NCBI GenBank assembly: GCA_934045075.1
Contig: OW203724.1
Location: forward strand, 20,365,721 to 20,429,720
Direction of reading: 5' to 3'
DNA from: Yponomeuta sedellus
Lineage: Eukaryota; Arthropoda; Insecta; Lepidoptera; Yponomeutidae
Length of the DNA: 64,000 bases
In this document: piece after piece, positions 62,834 to 64,000 of the stretch
Numbering within the stretch: position 1 is the stretch's first letter
Layout of the letters: every line of letters begins with the position of its first letter
Position numbers and translations under genes: made by a program
The notes under the pieces: model-generated
Told to the model about the DNA's origin: nothing
The model's database searches: none
The model's input: only the letters and a program-made list of their open reading frames with translations

Positions 62834-64000
62834 TATATTCAACACAGTTTTCTTTTCTTAACTCTGTTTTGAGAGTTAAGTGTCTACTGTACTAGATAAT
62901 GTACTAGGCAGTTGATCCTCTGCAGATTAAATATTGTACCTATAAACCATCATTCAATTTGGCCCCGGCAGCTGGTACACTCGCGCGGAAAAGTCTATTA
63001 GCTCAGCCTGGTGACCTTAATTTCGGCAGGGGGCTTCGAAACTTCGAAAATTGCACGTACGCAATTGGATGTCATGGACACTAATTTGGTTTTCATCGTA
63101 ACCTTGACGGTGATGTAAGGCCAGGGACTTTCATCAAAAAGTGAGTTCGGTGTTTTTATTACGGAACGTTTGCTACAGAGAAATCAAATTTTAAACATGT
63201 TGTGCAAATAGAAACGATGCAGAAAGCAGAAGTTATATTTATTTTATAACGCGTCTAGTTTTAAAATATATTATTATATACTTTTAAGTGTACTTATTAA
63301 AATGATATTGTGGAAAACCACTGACACACAAGAATTGGTGTGTACGTGTCATGATTCTGCTTGAAAAAGTGGGAGGGAGGGCGGTGCATTAACTAACCGC
63401 ATGGTGCTTGTGGGATTTTTGGCGGAATTTAGCAAAGTAATTTCCACATTTTAATGTTATTAAAATGAGTAAAATTATAGTTGAAATAAATAATAATAAT
63501 AATAATTATAAATATTCTGTGGAAAACATCTCGTGAAGCGATTCTGTCGCTTTCCGGCTTGTCTTGCACAGATTAGTTATTTTTAAAGAAAGAATTCCTT
63601 ATGTTAACCTATTCAGTCCTGACTAATAACATTAGAAAATCGTTGTTATCTTCAAGGTTGGGGTTAAGGTTGAGACTGTGGAGGTTGTGTCAACTTTTCT
63701 CTCAGTTTCAGACTTGTGCATTCGGTTGTACCCTGAGCAATGTCGCGATTGCCTCGCCACCTAATAGAGATGTTGTAAATGAAGCCGCGGATTATTACTA
63801 GAGGAGCAAATTATGGTTCTTGAGGATCGCGACGTAGGTTTAATTAACACTGCTACGGGTTGAATCAAACGTAAACTCGGTTTGAACTTGTGTTAATAAT
63901 AATATTATTACCCTGAATAGGTGAGTTAAGGGACAAATTAATTCTCCAACACTTGCAAATCGTGACTCTAGCTAGCAAACAAATTACTGTATCTAATGCT
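62834..64000. other. No gene seen
   Basis: AT-rich with an AAT repeat at 63486-63510. The 66-codon frame at 63601-63801 has no recognised content. Confidence 0.4.

Overview
The window looks like non-coding DNA from a moth or butterfly (Lepidoptera). It is AT-rich, has no bacterial gene density, no operons and no long intact genes, and it is packed with interspersed repeats of kinds familiar from lepidopteran genomes: tRNA-headed SINEs ending in '...CTCTCTGAGAGAAGGCC...GGCTACATAAAAA', non-LTR retrotransposon (LINE) 3' ends, and short inverted-repeat DNA elements. The taxonomic call rests on recognising repeat types, not on a database match.

Only one stretch looks like host protein-coding DNA: a 112-nt GC3-rich minus-strand exon at 12322-12433 inside a GC-rich island (12250-12660). 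It could be the first coding exon of a gene running leftward out of the window, in which case the rest is intergenic or intronic. Everything else that encodes protein is a dead LINE: a CR1/Jockey-like reverse transcriptase at 30143-32321 with a frameshift, a related C-terminal scrap on the minus strand (17226-17850), and C-terminal scraps of two other LINE families.

Family labels used here are mine. SINE-A: tRNA-derived, ends in TTTTAGCCTCTAAATAGG... and GTGCATTAAAA, often in fold-back or tandem composites. SINE-B: tRNA-derived with a GGCGCAGCGGTTTGGCACGC head. SINE-C: tRNA-derived with a GGGGCCAGAAGCAATG tail. SINE-D: tRNA-derived with a CTCAGCGCTTGAAATTG body and a CTACATAAAAA tail. Element F: about 360-bp retroelement ending in GGGTTGATAACGA. 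LINE-E: C-terminal RT plus (GAA)n tail. LINE-G: C-terminal RT fragments with GATCTGTCAGGATC. MITE-H: about 206 bp, TA-flanked. Repeat J, K and L: smaller dispersed pairs or fragments.

Layout: 1-12.2 kb, sparse DNA with SINE-D, element F and SINE-B; 12.2-12.7 kb, the GC island and exon; 12.8-30 kb, SINE-A composites, element F, a LINE remnant and the LINE-E pseudogene; 30.1-32.7 kb, the largest LINE; 33-45 kb, dense SINEs, a recent SINE-A dimer and a roughly 290-bp TATG microsatellite; 45.6-46.4 kb, a complex palindromic array; 47.7-51.7 kb, nested inverted-repeat elements; 54-59.7 kb, a TTAA-flanked element, tandem MITE-H and a 955-bp poly(A) retroelement inside element F; 60-64 kb, quiet DNA with two long hairpins.

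The most interesting observations are (1) SINE-A composites, some fold-back and some tandem, that move as single units, as target-site duplications of 8-13 bp show; (2) a hairpin with compensatory base changes in the 3' tails of five LINE copies; (3) the palindromic array at 45.6-46.4 kb; and (4) the isolated GC3-rich exon.
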